The notes under the pieces were generated by a model that was given only the letters and a program-made list of their open reading frames with translations, was not told the DNA's origin and did not search any database. 64,000 bases of DNA from Clostridium sp. BSD9I1 (GTDB lineage Bacteria; Bacillota; Clostridia; Clostridiales; Clostridiaceae). Below are positions 35,588 to 45,468 of this stretch, piece by piece. Both the position numbers and the translations under genes were made by a program. How positions within the stretch are numbered: the first letter of the stretch is position 1; each line of letters begins with the position of its first letter. Location: positions 992,001 through 1,056,000 of the forward strand of contig NZ_FYAM01000023.1 in assembly GCF_900185645.1 (NCBI RefSeq), written 5' to 3'.

Positions 35588-36679
35588 TTATTCTACTTCT
35601 ATTCCATCTTTAGTTACATATGGTCCTGTTTCTGGCATATTTTCAGCTATGCTTGTATCCGCTTCGTATAAGGAACCATCCGCTGTTGATGATACTAGAG
35701 ACATAATAGCTTCTACAAAAGTTTTTGTTAGATATCCCGAAGATTTTTGTCCAAGACTCTGCATTTGTCCGCGCATTTCAATTAAAACACTTCCAGCTCC
35801 AGCTATACCGTAGGAATTTCTTGCTATTCCTTCATAAGCCCCGCCATCATATCTACTTACTTCTGCAAATCCAAAATGTTCTAGATCATTATATATAACT
35901 GAGCACATTTTCTTTGATAACTCTACTGCTTCAGGTTTTGCTTTTGGATCTGTAGGCCAAAGTATTGAAGTTTTAATCATATCTCCATCTTCTTCATTAA
36001 GATATGTGCCCTGATGATGTAAATCAATTATCCATTCAGGCTGAATAGCTTTAAATGTATTCAATACCGCTACTGATTCCTTAACAGGATTAGTTGGGAA
36101 CGTCTTTCCATTATCCAATTTATAATACGGGCTGTCCTCCCAGTTTTGCCAATGCCAACGATTCATATCATATCCTACACCAGCACTTGAATAGCTAACC
36201 TTTGGTGCAGTTGGATCATCCGTATACCTTTGTTTCTTTTCTGTTCCATCAACATTTACCCTTGGCACAATATATAAAGTAACTTTGCTTAATATGTCTT
36301 CAATTTTACTATTATCTGTACTTAAATATTTTAATACGTTCAGTGCTGCCTCTGTTCCTAAGGGTTCATTCCCATGCTGTTGACTGATTACCATAACTTT
36401 TTTAGGGCCTGTCCCTATTTTCGCCAGATATATATCTCTACCTTGATTAGATTGTCCTATAGTTGAAAGCTGCATTTTGCCCTGAGATGATTTTTCAATT
36501 TGCTTCAACGTTTTTGATAATTCCTCATAGTCATGTAAGCCGCTTAAGCTTATGTTTTGAGTTTCAGTTACCCATGGACCGCTTGGCTTTAAGCTAGTAC
36601 CACCTGCATAAATTGTTGATGATGCAGTAATTACTGATGCTAAAGCCAATGCTAAAGCAAGTGCACGTGATTTTCTCAT
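35588..36679 (-). CDS. Secreted M14 zinc carboxypeptidase
   Basis: A 363-residue exported peptidase: signal peptide 1-26 (ALALALALASVITASSTIYAG), then the M14 domain with zinc ligands QQHGNEPLG (HxxE) and DLHHQG, an Arg-Asn-like RVNVDGT substrate site and the catalytic Glu in VLIEMRGQ. It trims amino acids from extracellular peptides, feeding amino-acid fermentation, or acts on wall peptides. Single gene with strong GGAGGAGA. Confidence 0.9.
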   Translation of the reverse strand: MRKSRALALALALASVITASSTIYAGGTSLKPSGPWVTETQNISLSGLHDYEELSKTLKQIEKSSQGKMQLSTIGQSNQGRDIYLAKIGTGPKKVMVISQQHGNEPLGTEAALNVLKYLSTDNSKIEDILSKVTLYIVPRVNVDGTEKKQRYTDDPTAPKVSYSSAGVGYDMNRWHWQNWEDSPYYKLDNGKTFPTNPVKESVAVLNTFKAIQPEWIIDLHHQGTYLNEEDGDMIKTSILWPTDPKAKPEAVELSKKMCSVIYNDLEHFGFAEVSRYDGGAYEGIARNSYGIAGAGSVLIEMRGQMQSLGQKSSGYLTKTFVEAIMSLVSSTADGSLYEADTSIAENMPETGPYVTKDGIEVE

Positions 36680-37115
36680 AACATTCTCCTCCTATAAGTC
36701 TATTATTCTTTAATCATTTAGGTTTATTGCTTAACCTATTTTTATTATATACCCCCAAAATACCATTTTATGTCATAACATAGCATACGTGCTCAAGATA
36801 TTTCCAACGATTTTACAACTTTTTTTCATATTTTCTTTTTTCTTTGCTAATCTTCTTATTTCCAAAATATTTATAAGCTAATTAAAACCTTGATTAAAGA
36901 AAAAAATATAGGATAAATTAAAGAATTATGTAATTATTTTTACTAAAAAAATTGCAATTAAAGTATATATGTTTAATAAAATAATAAAGTTCATTAAAGC
37001 AAAAGAAAAAGGCTTATTGAAAGAAAATAATAAGCTCTTTTCTTAAATTTATTACTATAAAAATTATAAAAAGTATACAATGATTTAAATCGCTGTATAC
37101 TTTTTAATAACAAAG
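36680..37115. other. AT-rich spacer with two hairpins
   Basis: Spacer upstream of the carboxypeptidase and downstream of the M3 peptidase. Apart from the terminator at 37069-37106 it holds one more hairpin, AAAAGGCTTATT ... AATAAGCTCTTTT (about 37007-37043). Nothing coding was seen. Confidence 0.5.
37069..37106 (-). terminator. Terminator of the M3 oligoendopeptidase gene
   Basis: AAAAAGTATACA ... TGTATACTTTTT on the minus strand, 12-base stem, just after the stop codon. Confidence 0.8.
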
Positions 37116-38810
37116 CTAAAATTTACTGTCATCCACACTCAAAAGTTCTTTCTTTATTTTATCTACTACTTCCCTTACAGTTCCATCTTCAAAAGGTGAT
37201 TTAAGTCCTGCTTCGAATGCAAGTTTTAAGAAGGACTTACTTCCCCCAAGCTTACATAACTTAACATAGGATTTCCATGCCTTTTCTCTATTTTCCATGG
37301 ACCATACATAGTATTGAAAAGCACATAACTGAGCTAAGGTATAATCTATATAATAAAAAGGTGATTCATAAATATGTCTTTGTTGCTGCCAATATCCACC
37401 TTTCTCAAGAAAGTCATTTTCTTCATAGGTTTTATGAGGAAGATACTTCTTTTCAATACCTCTCCAAGTATTTTTTCTCTCCTCAGGAGTCATATCAGGG
37501 TTTTCATAAATTTTCTCCTGAAACTCATCTACAGATACTCCATAAGGTATAAATAAAAGCGCATCTGCTAAATGAGAAAATTTATATTTTTCTGTTTCAT
37601 CTTCAAAGAATAAATTCATCCAAGGATAAGTAAAGAATTCCATACTCATGGAATGAATTTCACAAGCTTCATAGGTTGGAAATTGGTATTCTGGTATTTC
37701 ATAATCTCTACTGCTGTAAACTTGGAAAGCATGCCCCGCTTCATGAGTTAAAACATCTACATCGCCTGAAGTTCCATTAAAATTTGAGAATATAAATGGA
37801 GCCTTATACTCGCTTATATAAGTACAGTATCCTCCACTTGCTTTCCCTTTTTTAGCTACTAAATCCAAAAGCTCTCCATTTACCATAAAGTCAAAAAATT
37901 CTCCTGTTTCCTTGGAGAGCTCATTATACATGTTCTTTGCATTATTCACCATAAAATTTGCATCACCATGGGGTTTCGCATTCCCAGTTTTAAATTTAAA
38001 ATCTAAATCATAATAACTCATATTAGATAAGCTAAGTCTTTTTCTTTGTTTTTCTACAAGTTCTTGGCATACAGGTACTATACTTTCCTCTACCTGTTTT
38101 CTAAAATTCTTCACCATATCCTTATTATAGTCTGTTCTAAGCATCCTGTCATAAGCAAGCTCTACAAAGTTGTTATAGCCTAGAGCTTTAGCTACTCTTG
38201 TCCTTATCTTCACAAGCCTATCATATATGTTATCAAATTCTTTTTCATGTTCCTCAAAGAACTTATACTTTGCCTCTGATGCCCTTTTTCTTACTTCTCT
38301 ATCCTTTGATTGCATAAATGGAGCCATCTGAGCTAAATTTCTCTCTTCTCCTTCAAAAATTATCTTTGCTGATGCAAGAAGCTTTGTATATTCACTAGAA
38401 ACCTTATTTTCTTCTTGAAGATCTGAAATCACTTCAGGAGAAAAGGTCTTAATTGAAAGCTCTGCTATATCGAATAGCTGAGTTCCCCATTTTGCTTCAA
38501 GCTCTTCCTTAAACTTAGAGGATGTAAGAGCTTTATAATAATCTGATATAACCTCTTCATATAATGGCATATTGATATCCAAGAAGTCCTGCTCCTCTTC
38601 ATAAAACTTATCTGTAGTATCAATGGTATGTCTTATTTCAGCTATTTGAGCCATAGATTCAAATTCACTTCTTAATTTATTTATATCTTCCATAATTTTA
38701 TTTTGTTTCTCTAAAGTATCACTGTTTTTAAATTCTTCAAGAAGAATATTAAACTTTCCCTTAATTTCTTTTATATTAGGTCTTTCATATTTAAATTCAC
38801 TAAACTTCAT
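37116..38810 (-). CDS. M3 family oligoendopeptidase (PepF-like)
   Basis: A 564-residue cytoplasmic metallopeptidase. Zinc motif THEAGHAFQ (HExxH) with the third ligand in YEACEIHSMSMEFF. It degrades oligopeptides of about 5-20 residues. Standard length for the M3B group in Clostridium. ATG 38810 is chosen, preceded by GGATGGAG; the longer frame to 38828 has no good site. No operon partners. Confidence 0.92.
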   Translation of the reverse strand: MKFSEFKYERPNIKEIKGKFNILLEEFKNSDTLEKQNKIMEDINKLRSEFESMAQIAEIRHTIDTTDKFYEEEQDFLDINMPLYEEVISDYYKALTSSKFKEELEAKWGTQLFDIAELSIKTFSPEVISDLQEENKVSSEYTKLLASAKIIFEGEERNLAQMAPFMQSKDREVRKRASEAKYKFFEEHEKEFDNIYDRLVKIRTRVAKALGYNNFVELAYDRMLRTDYNKDMVKNFRKQVEESIVPVCQELVEKQRKRLSLSNMSYYDLDFKFKTGNAKPHGDANFMVNNAKNMYNELSKETGEFFDFMVNGELLDLVAKKGKASGGYCTYISEYKAPFIFSNFNGTSGDVDVLTHEAGHAFQVYSSRDYEIPEYQFPTYEACEIHSMSMEFFTYPWMNLFFEDETEKYKFSHLADALLFIPYGVSVDEFQEKIYENPDMTPEERKNTWRGIEKKYLPHKTYEENDFLEKGGYWQQQRHIYESPFYYIDYTLAQLCAFQYYVWSMENREKAWKSYVKLCKLGGSKSFLKLAFEAGLKSPFEDGTVREVVDKIKKELLSVDDSKF

Positions 38811-39126
38811 AGTACTCCATCCCTTCAATGTGTATTATTTTCTTAGTATTTTCACTTTCACATGCAATTATATGCACCATAATTCATATAAATCAATAGT
38901 ATTATACCATATTAAGGATTAATTTATATATTTTCGCAAATGTATTTTTCAACAATTGGATTGCCCTTAAAGCTAATATAATTATTAAAATCCAAGCCGT
39001 GATATTACTATTTATACACTTGACAATTAACTATTATAATTGAATAATATTAATTATTAAATATGATCTCTAAATGAAGTTGTTTAATAGTCATATAATA
39101 TAATTCAAGAAAGATGGTGCTTTATT
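38811..39126. other. Divergent promoter region
   Basis: Very AT-rich region between the divergent M3 peptidase and endonuclease IV-like genes. I see no clear hairpin, riboswitch or gene in it; promoters for both genes should lie here. Confidence 0.4.
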
Positions 39127-39945
39127 ATGGATAAATTATTATTCGGACTATCTGGCCTGCCTATAGGCGAAGAAGGTATGAAATTTACTTATAAAACTGG
39201 CATAGAATACTTAAAAAACATAGGACTTGATGCAATGGAACTCCCCTTTGTGCGTTCTGTAAATATCACAGATAAAAATAAAGATGAAGTTTTAAATTCA
39301 AAACTTTTAAATGACTTTTATCTTTCTGCACATGGCTCTTATTATATAAATTTAAATGCTGATGAAGATGAAAAACAAGAAAAGTCTCTTGAGAGAATAA
39401 TAAAAGGCGCTGAAGCTCTTTTAAAAGTACAAGGAAGAAGTTTGGTATTTCATCCTGGATTTTATTTAAAGGACAGTAAACAAGAAACCTTTAATACCAT
39501 TAAAGAGAACCTATTAAAACTTCCTGACCTTGGAGTGGATTATAGACTTGAAACTACAGGAAAAGGCACCCAATTTGGAAGCCTTGAAGAAAATGTAGCT
39601 CTTTGTAAAGAAGTTAAAACCTGTAAACCTTGCATTGATTTTTCCCATTTACACGCAAGATATAACGGCAGCTTAAAGACTTATGATGACTTTGCAAAGG
39701 TACTTCAACATATAAAGAATGAACTTGGCTACGAAGCCTTAGAAGATATGCATATACATATATCAGGTATAAACTACGGAGAAAAAGGCGAAAAAAATCA
39801 CCTTCCATTTTTAGAAAGTGATTTTAAATTTGAAGAATGTTTAAAGGCCTTTAAAACCTTTGATATTAAAGGTTGTGTAGTTTGTGAAAGCCCTATGCTT
39901 GAAAAAGATGCACTGCTTTTAAAGAATTTTTATGAAAGCCTTTAG
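39127..39945 (+). CDS. Endonuclease IV-like TIM barrel protein
   Basis: A 272-residue protein of the AP endonuclease 2 family. The zinc-ligand positions of Nfo are recognisable: SAHGSYY, VFHPGFY, LETTGKGTQFG, CIDFSHLHAR, MHIHISG, NHLPF and VCESP. Nfo cuts DNA at abasic sites; archaeal and clostridial members like this are annotated deoxyribonuclease IV, but sugar isomerase-like activities share the fold. The stop TAG (39943-39945) begins a TAGAAATATTACGAC flank of a family A element. The ribosome site GATGGTG is weaker than its neighbours'. Confidence 0.82.
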   Translation: MDKLLFGLSGLPIGEEGMKFTYKTGIEYLKNIGLDAMELPFVRSVNITDKNKDEVLNSKLLNDFYLSAHGSYYINLNADEDEKQEKSLERIIKGAEALLKVQGRSLVFHPGFYLKDSKQETFNTIKENLLKLPDLGVDYRLETTGKGTQFGSLEENVALCKEVKTCKPCIDFSHLHARYNGSLKTYDDFAKVLQHIKNELGYEALEDMHIHISGINYGEKGEKNHLPFLESDFKFEECLKAFKTFDIKGCVVCESPMLEKDALLLKNFYESL

Positions 39946-40184
39946 AAATATTACGACATTCTTAATGTTAAATCTTCCGTATAGGTTCTGCATTTAAGAA
40001 AGCGTTCACTGCTCAAAGAAGCTCTAATATCTCTCAATTTAAATCACCTAAACTTTCTAAACTCGCTGTAGCTCAGACAGTAGAAAGTTCTTTACGGTGA
40101 TTTAAATTGAGAGATAAAGAGCTTCTAATTGCTTGTTCAATACTTTCTACAATGCAGAACCTATACTAAATTTAACATTAAAAA
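39943..40184 (-). repeat. Family A long-hairpin element, copy A5, with flank
   Basis: Flank TAGAAATATTACGAC (39943-39957) followed by the hairpin 39958-40184. Inner stem CTCTCAATTTAAATCACC with GGTGATTTAAATTGAGAG is perfect, as is ACTTTCTA with TAGAAAGT. The conserved tip reads CTGTCTGAGCTACAGCGAG on the minus strand. Confidence 0.85.
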
Positions 40185-40210
40185 TGTCTTCATCCACACT
40201 GATGAAGGAT

Positions 40211-40412
40211 GGAATTTCGCTTTTGCGAAAGTTTCTTTTAAATTGACGATTATCAAAGGGCTGATAAGCCCACAGACCGATAGGTCGTAAAATATTAATT
40301 ATTCTATTTTTTATCATAAATCTTTTATTGTACTACCTTATCTTTAACTTATAAATTAAGTTTCTCATTTAATTTAGTATAAGTTCTTATAACGTTCCCA
40401 GGCTGCCGCCCT
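40211..40412 (+). repeat. Family B repeat, full copy 2
   Basis: 202 bases nearly identical to 1447-1651, from GGAATTTCGC to GGCTGCCGCCCT. Here it joins a family A copy directly: the bases after it (ATAGAATTTTCATCG) match copy A1 from 20 bases inside its end. Confidence 0.8.
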
Positions 40413-40617
40413 ATAGAATTTTCATCGTAGAAGGCATTGAATGAGCCTTAGAACGGCTTTATTTATAAATTTAAAATATCGTATAGAGCCTTCTACTGTC
40501 TGAGCGACGGCGAGTTTAGGAGGCTTAGATATTTCAAATTTATAAATATTAGTCGTTCTTAGCGAAATGAACGCTTTCCTAGATGCAAATCTCATACGGT
40601 AGGTTCAACATTAAAAC
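40412..40617 (+). repeat. Family A element, copy A6, left end missing
   Basis: About 206 bases matching copy A1 (ATAGAATTTTCATCGTAGAAGG onward), with tip CTGTCTGAGCGACGGCGAG and right end GTTCAACATTAAAA. The terminal TTTTTAATGCTCTGG is lost at the junction with family B. The stop codon of thiE (TAA, 40611-40613) is within the right terminus. Confidence 0.8.
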
Positions 40618-41237
40618 TGTAATTCCTTTAAATTTTCTGCTGCTTCTGTTATGTTTTCTTTTCCAAGTATTGCAGATATAACAGCCACTCCATCTATACT
40701 AGCTGGCTTTAACTTTGTTATATTATTTTCGCTTATTCCTCCAATAGCTACTACGGGAATGTTTAAACTTTTCTTTATATTTGAAAGTTCCTCTATGGTT
40801 ACGCTATCTGCATCATCCTTTGTAGTAGTTGGAAATACTGCCCCAACTCCTACGTAATCTGCTCCATCTTCTTGTGCCTTTAAAGCTTCTTCAACATTGG
40901 ATGTTGAAACCCCTATAATTTTTTCTGCACCTAATATGCTTCTTACTATACTGCAAGGCAAATCGCTTTGTCCAACATGAACGCCGTCAGCATCTACAGC
41001 TAATGCAATATCAACTCTATCGTTTATTATTAAAGGAACGTCATACTTTTTACATACTTTCTTTACCTTTAGAGCTTCTTTATAAAAATCTAATGAATCT
41101 ACATCTTTTTCTCTTATCTGTACTAATGTTGCTCCACCAAGTATTGCTTCCTCTACAGCTTTATCTAAAGATTTATCTTTTATGAAACTTCTCTCTGTTA
41201 CAAGATACAAAGTATAATTTACATTTTTCTTATTCAT
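40611..41237 (-). CDS. thiE: Thiamine phosphate synthase
   Basis: A 208-residue enzyme joining HMP-PP and thiazole phosphate to thiamine phosphate. Landmarks: VQIREKD, LIINDRVDIALAVDADGVHVGQSDLP, GVSTSN, YVGVGAVFPTTTKDDA, VVAIGGI. Last gene of the thiW-thiD-thiM-thiE operon, 11 bases after thiM. Its final codons and TAA stop lie in the terminus of a family A element. Confidence 0.96.
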   Translation of the reverse strand: MNKKNVNYTLYLVTERSFIKDKSLDKAVEEAILGGATLVQIREKDVDSLDFYKEALKVKKVCKKYDVPLIINDRVDIALAVDADGVHVGQSDLPCSIVRSILGAEKIIGVSTSNVEEALKAQEDGADYVGVGAVFPTTTKDDADSVTIEELSNIKKSLNIPVVAIGGISENNITKLKPASIDGVAVISAILGKENITEAAENLKELQF

Positions 41238-41248
41238 AATTGTTCTCC

Positions 41249-42082
41249 TTATTTTTCAGTTATCTTTGCATATTCATAAATTATTTCAGGAGTGATATTT
41301 GAAACGCTGTCAATTATAGCTGTCCTAAAACTTCCCGTTCCCAAATCCTTATCTGTTACAGCCTTGTATGCTCTTTCCCCGCTTATGCCCATAGTTAAAA
41401 CTCCAAGTACTGTAGCTATATGCTTATCTTCTCCTGTTCCTAAAAATGCACCTATAAGAGAGGAGCACATGCAGCCAGTTCCCGTAACTTGTGATAACAT
41501 AGGGTGTCCATTATATATTAAGTATGTTTTATCATTGTAGCTTATGGAGTCCACTTTTCCTGTTATAGCTATTACAGAATTTAGTTTTTTAGATAATTCT
41601 TCTCCTAGCTTCTTTCTTCCTTCTATTTCATCTTTTTCTTCTACATCTACATCTACATCTACGCCTCTAGTCTTTGAGCTTAGTCCTGCTAAAACTTTAA
41701 TTTCTGAAAGATTTCCTCTTATAACATCAAATTGTATATTTTCTAGTAAAAGCTTTGCAGTTTTTGTTCTAAGACTAGTTGCTCCAACCCCCACAGGATC
41801 AAGTATTACAGGAACATTTAGTTCATTTGCCTTTTTCCCTGCAAGTATCATAGAATTTATAGTTCTGCTGTTTAATGTACCAATATTTATTACTAGTGCC
41901 GAAGCAATAGATACCATTTCCTCAACTTCAGCTTCATCATCTGCCATTACAGGGCTTCCACCTAGCGCAAGTACAATATTTGCACAATCGTTTACTGTAA
42001 CGTAATTTGTTATGTGATGTACAAGAGGTGTCTTTTCCTTAACTTGTAAAAGAATACGATTAAGCTTTTCATTAATTCCCAT
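41249..42082 (-). CDS. thiM: Hydroxyethylthiazole kinase
   Basis: A 277-residue ribokinase-fold enzyme phosphorylating the thiazole moiety for salvage. Landmarks: PLVHHITNYVTVNDCAN, LDPVGVGATSLRT, RGNLSEIKVL and GTGCMCSS with the catalytic Cys. An acidic insertion (VDVDVDVEEKDEIEG) is unusual for the family. ATG 42082 is chosen, with GGAGG upstream and start at MGINEKL; the frame to 42136 overlaps thiD. Confidence 0.95.
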   Translation of the reverse strand: MGINEKLNRILLQVKEKTPLVHHITNYVTVNDCANIVLALGGSPVMADDEAEVEEMVSIASALVINIGTLNSRTINSMILAGKKANELNVPVILDPVGVGATSLRTKTAKLLLENIQFDVIRGNLSEIKVLAGLSSKTRGVDVDVDVEEKDEIEGRKKLGEELSKKLNSVIAITGKVDSISYNDKTYLIYNGHPMLSQVTGTGCMCSSLIGAFLGTGEDKHIATVLGVLTMGISGERAYKAVTDKDLGTGSFRTAIIDSVSNITPEIIYEYAKITEK

Positions 42083-42119
42083 AATAGTTTCCTCCAAACT
42101 TATATATAGATTTTTATTT

Positions 42120-42986
42120 CTATAGCATACCTGCATTTTTATACAGTGTGTAAAAATGATTAGTAGGACCTACACCATGGCCAATATCTAATGAGTGCTT
42201 AATTGCTTCTGTAATATATTCCTTAGCTCTTTTTATTGATTCTACTAAAGTATAACCCAATGCTAAATTAGAACATATTGCAGAAGATAAGGTACATCCT
42301 GTTCCATGAGTATTTTTAGTATGTATTCTTTCTCCTTCAAAATAATGAAATTCTTTTCCATCATATAATATATCTACAGCATCATCCGCTAAATGACCTC
42401 CCTTTAAAAGTACATTAGGGGCTCCTATGAAATGAATTATCTTTGCTGCAGTTTCCATTTGTTCTCTTGTTTCTATGGCCTTTAATGTTTCAGCTTCTTT
42501 TAACAATTCACTATACTCATGATTATCCGTATACATCTGTTTATAAGTTTCTATCATAGCCAATGCTTCAGGGATATTAGGAGTTATAATAGAGCTTAAA
42601 GGTATTAATTTTTCTATAAGTGCTTTTTTTGATTCAGGTTTAAGTAAATCAAATCCACTTTTTGAAATCATCACAGGATCTAAAACCATATTCTTAGGTT
42701 TATATTCATTTAACTTTTTACTGATTGCATCTATAGTTTCTATTTTTGAAACCATTCCTATTTTCACTCCATCTACCTCTATATCCTTAAATATTGCATC
42801 TATTTGAGCCTCTATAATTGAAGGTGATAAATCCTCCACTGCCCAAACACCTTGAGTATTTTGAGCCGTAATAGCAGTTATAACACTCATTCCAAAGGTT
42901 CCATTTGCAGAAAATGTCTTTAAATCAGCCTGAATACCTGCTCCTCCTGAACTGTCAGAACCTGCAATAGTTAATACTTTTTTCAT
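42120..42986 (-). CDS. thiD: HMP/HMP-phosphate kinase
   Basis: A 288-residue ribokinase-fold enzyme making HMP-PP for thiamine synthesis. Landmarks: AGSDSSGGAGIQADLKTF, TAITAQNT, LDPVMISKSG, TPNIPEA and THGTGCTLSSAI. An insertion around residues 150-190 (YKQMYTDNHEYSELLKEAE...) makes it slightly longer than usual. GAGGAGG precedes it. Second gene of the operon. Confidence 0.95.
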   Translation of the reverse strand: MKKVLTIAGSDSSGGAGIQADLKTFSANGTFGMSVITAITAQNTQGVWAVEDLSPSIIEAQIDAIFKDIEVDGVKIGMVSKIETIDAISKKLNEYKPKNMVLDPVMISKSGFDLLKPESKKALIEKLIPLSSIITPNIPEALAMIETYKQMYTDNHEYSELLKEAETLKAIETREQMETAAKIIHFIGAPNVLLKGGHLADDAVDILYDGKEFHYFEGERIHTKNTHGTGCTLSSAICSNLALGYTLVESIKRAKEYITEAIKHSLDIGHGVGPTNHFYTLYKNAGML

Positions 42987-43058
42987 TTACAAAACCTCCT
43001 CATTTAGTTTTTTCAATACTTTTTAATACTTTTCAATCAATTTCAATTAGCCTTAGTT

Positions 43059-43553
43059 TTATTGCTTATAAACCATGTTTATTATGTTTCTCTTTAATAT
43101 AATAGTTAGTACCACATAAGCTATTAATGATCCTCCTAAACTGCTTATGGAAAAAGGTATTACATAAAATAGTGCTGCAACATCTTTTCCAAGTACTAAT
43201 TTAGAAATTTGGTAACAAACAAGTGCTCCAATTACTCCCGTACCTATAACTTCTCCTAGAAAAGCATGTATAATTTTTTTGCCTCTTTTATAAAATAACG
43301 CTGCCAAAAATGCTCCTATCATGCTTCCAGGAAAAGCCATAATAGAACCTGTTCCTAAAATATTTCTTATAACTGATATACAAAAGGCAATACCTACTCC
43401 TATGTAAGAATTAAACATTACTGCAGAAAGTACATTAATAAAATGTTGTATAGGAAAACACCTTGAAGCTCCTATTGGAATATAAATTAAATTTGAAAGT
43501 AAAACTCCCATAGCTATAAGTAGTGCTGAAAAAGTTAATTTTTTTGTACCCAT
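43059..43553 (-). CDS. thiW: ThiW, thiazole-type ECF transporter substrate-binding subunit
   Basis: A 164-residue membrane protein with five or six helices, of the ECF S-component type (ALLIAMGVLLSNLIYIPIGASRCFPIQHFINVLSAV). ThiW is thought to import the thiazole precursor with the shared ECF ATPase module, which is not encoded here. The gene directly follows a TPP riboswitch, and the next genes (thiD, thiM, thiE) use salvaged precursors. Confidence 0.92.
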   Translation of the reverse strand: MGTKKLTFSALLIAMGVLLSNLIYIPIGASRCFPIQHFINVLSAVMFNSYIGVGIAFCISVIRNILGTGSIMAFPGSMIGAFLAALFYKRGKKIIHAFLGEVIGTGVIGALVCYQISKLVLGKDVAALFYVIPFSISSLGGSLIAYVVLTIILKRNIINMVYKQ

Positions 43554-43651
43554 AAAATCACTCCTAAATTTAAATAATATAAATTTTTAGTACTATCCAG
43601 CAGAAAGTTAGAAGTATTTTAAAAGTAGTAGTTTTTAATTTTTCTATAATA

Positions 43652-43692
43652 TAAAAAACAAAAGACATAAACTCCCACGAAGTTTATGTCTT
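43652..43692 (-). terminator. TPP riboswitch terminator
   Basis: AAGACATAAACT-TCGTGGG-AGTTTATGTCTT then TTGTTTTTTATA on the minus strand, 25 bases after the riboswitch and 100 bases before thiW. It is the attenuator that closes the operon when TPP is bound. Confidence 0.88.
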
Positions 43693-43716
43693 AAATATCA
43701 AAACAATATCTACATC

Positions 43717-43810
43717 TAACTCCCTACGCCGGCATTATCCAGATCAGGTTAAAGGGTCTAAGAATGGATTTCTTACTCTCAGCTGGCCATTACCAACTCC
43801 CCTGTGTGAT
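43717..43810 (-). ncRNA. TPP (thi-box) riboswitch
   Basis: The conserved blocks appear in order on the minus strand: ACAGGGGAG, GGCCAGCTGAGAGTAAG, GACCCTTTAACCTGATCTGG, ATAATGCCGGCGTAGGGAG. It senses thiamine pyrophosphate and controls thiWDME through the terminator just downstream. Confidence 0.97.
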
Positions 43811-43896
43811 TACCTATATTATTAATTTTCATTAACATCATACTATATATAAAAAATTAAGTCAATTGATCCCTATGAAGTTCCTAAAAATTCAAG

Positions 43897-44466
43897 TTAG
43901 AACTGGCACATAGAAATAAAGTATTTGTGGAACTGAATATTTTCCGTAAGTTCAGGATGGAAAGATGTTACAAGGATATTATTTTGTTTAGCTGCTACTA
44001 TATTCTCCTTTAACTTATGGAGTACTTCTACATCATCTCCCACACTAACAATAAATGGTGCTCTAATGAACACAAGTGGAATTGGGTTATCTGATACACT
44101 CTTAATAACATCCTCAGTGCTAAAACTATCTATTTGCCTTCCATATGCATTCCTTCTAACTTTTATATTCATTACAGAAATATGTGTTATGTCGTCATTT
44201 TCAATTTCCTTTGCAAGCAGTATCATGCCTGCACAAGTTCCCCATACTGGTAATCCTAATAGTATCTTCTCTCTAAGCTTGGCAAGCATTCCTGTTTCCC
44301 TTAAAATTTTGCCAATAGCAGTACTTTCTCCCCCTGGTAAAATTAATCCATTAATATCTTCAATATCCTTGAAAGTTTTAACTTCAACTGCATCAAAGCC
44401 TAATGCATTTATGCTTTTTATATGTTCTATAACTCCACCTTGAAGGGATAAAACTCCTATCTTCAT
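43897..44466 (-). CDS. pdxT: PLP synthase glutaminase subunit
   Basis: A 189-residue glutamine amidotransferase providing ammonia to PdxS. Landmarks: [21 protein letters not shown], nucleophile Cys in [23 protein letters not shown] and the His-x-Glu of TSFHPELT. The start MKIGVLS at 44466 leaves one base between it and the pdxS stop, indicating coupling; the longer frame is a shadow. Confidence 0.96.
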   Translation of the reverse strand: MKIGVLSLQGGVIEHIKSINALGFDAVEVKTFKDIEDINGLILPGGESTAIGKILRETGMLAKLREKILLGLPVWGTCAGMILLAKEIENDDITHISVMNIKVRRNAYGRQIDSFSTEDVIKSVSDNPIPLVFIRAPFIVSVGDDVEVLHKLKENIVAAKQNNILVTSFHPELTENIQFHKYFISMCQF

Positions 44467-44467
44467 C

Positions 44468-45337
44468 TTACCAGCCTCTTTCTGCATATCTATTAGTTAA
44501 ATCTCTTAAGTCTATTCCACTCATCGGCTCCCCTAATTCCTCCGAAACCTCTGCAAGTCTCTTAGGATCATTATAATAGGTAGTTGCAAGTACTATTGCC
44601 TTTGCTCGTTTTTCTGGACTACCTGACTTAAATATTCCAGAGCCAACAAACACCCCTTCGGAACCAAGCTGCATCATAAGTGCGGCATCTGCTGGTGTTG
44701 CAATTCCACCTGCTGCAAAATTCACTACAGGAAGCTTTCCTTCCTTCCAAACAAATTTTATCAATTCGTATGGAGCTGACATTTCCTTTGCAATTGTCAT
44801 AAGTTCTTGTTCTGGAGCATTTTTTATCTTTCTTATTTCATCCATCATGCATCTCATATGCCTTACAGCTTCAACAACGTTTCCTGTACCCGCTTCCCCC
44901 TTTGTTCTAATCATAGAAGCTCCCTCACCTATTCTTCTTAAAGCTTCCCCAAGATTTTTAGCACCACAAACAAAAGGAACTTTAAAATCCCATTTATTTA
45001 TATGATAAGCTTCATCTGCAGGAGTTAAAACTTCACTTTCATCAACATAATCGATTTCCAAAGCTTGAAGTATTTGAGCTTCTACAAAGTGGCCAATTCT
45101 AACTTTGGCCATAACTGGTATTGAAACCGCTGATTTTATTTCTTTAATCATTTTAGGATCGGACATTCTAGCAACTCCACCTTGCTTCCTTATATCGGAA
45201 GGTACTCTTTCAAGAGCCATTACAGCACAAGCTCCAGCCTTCTCCGCTATTTCAGCTTCCTTTGGATTAACAACATCCATAATTACTCCACCTTTTAACA
45301 TTTGAGCAAGGTTTTTGTTTAGTTCATAATTGTTCAT
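44468..45337 (-). CDS. pdxS: PLP synthase synthase subunit
   Basis: A 289-residue TIM barrel forming PLP from ribose 5-phosphate, glyceraldehyde 3-phosphate and ammonia. Landmarks: [23 protein letters not shown] with the substrate-binding Asp, [19 protein letters not shown] (catalytic Lys in MAKVRIGH), [19 protein letters not shown] and [19 protein letters not shown]. Start ATG 45337 gives the standard length; the frame reaching 45472 runs through the promoter. Confidence 0.97.
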   Translation of the reverse strand: MNNYELNKNLAQMLKGGVIMDVVNPKEAEIAEKAGACAVMALERVPSDIRKQGGVARMSDPKMIKEIKSAVSIPVMAKVRIGHFVEAQILQALEIDYVDESEVLTPADEAYHINKWDFKVPFVCGAKNLGEALRRIGEGASMIRTKGEAGTGNVVEAVRHMRCMMDEIRKIKNAPEQELMTIAKEMSAPYELIKFVWKEGKLPVVNFAAGGIATPADAALMMQLGSEGVFVGSGIFKSGSPEKRAKAIVLATTYYNDPKRLAEVSEELGEPMSGIDLRDLTNRYAERGW

Positions 45338-45354
45338 AAAAATATTCCCCCAAT

Positions 45355-45445
45355 AAAATCTAAATTTTCTTACATCCATATTATAAAACAACAACGTATT
45401 AGTACAAAATGTACCGATACAAATTGTACCGGTACATTTTAGATG
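45355..45445 (-). promoter_or_regulatory. pdxST promoter with repeated TGTACC-type operator
   Basis: On the minus strand a -35/-10 pair TTGTAC-16-TATAAT is visible, overlapped by three similar blocks: ATGTACCGGTACA, TTGTATCGGTACA and TTGTACTAATACG. Repeats of this kind fit a MocR/PdxR-type regulator site. The regulator gene is not in the window. Confidence 0.6.
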
Positions 45446-45468
45446 TAAATTTGTAAATCTTATAAGAC

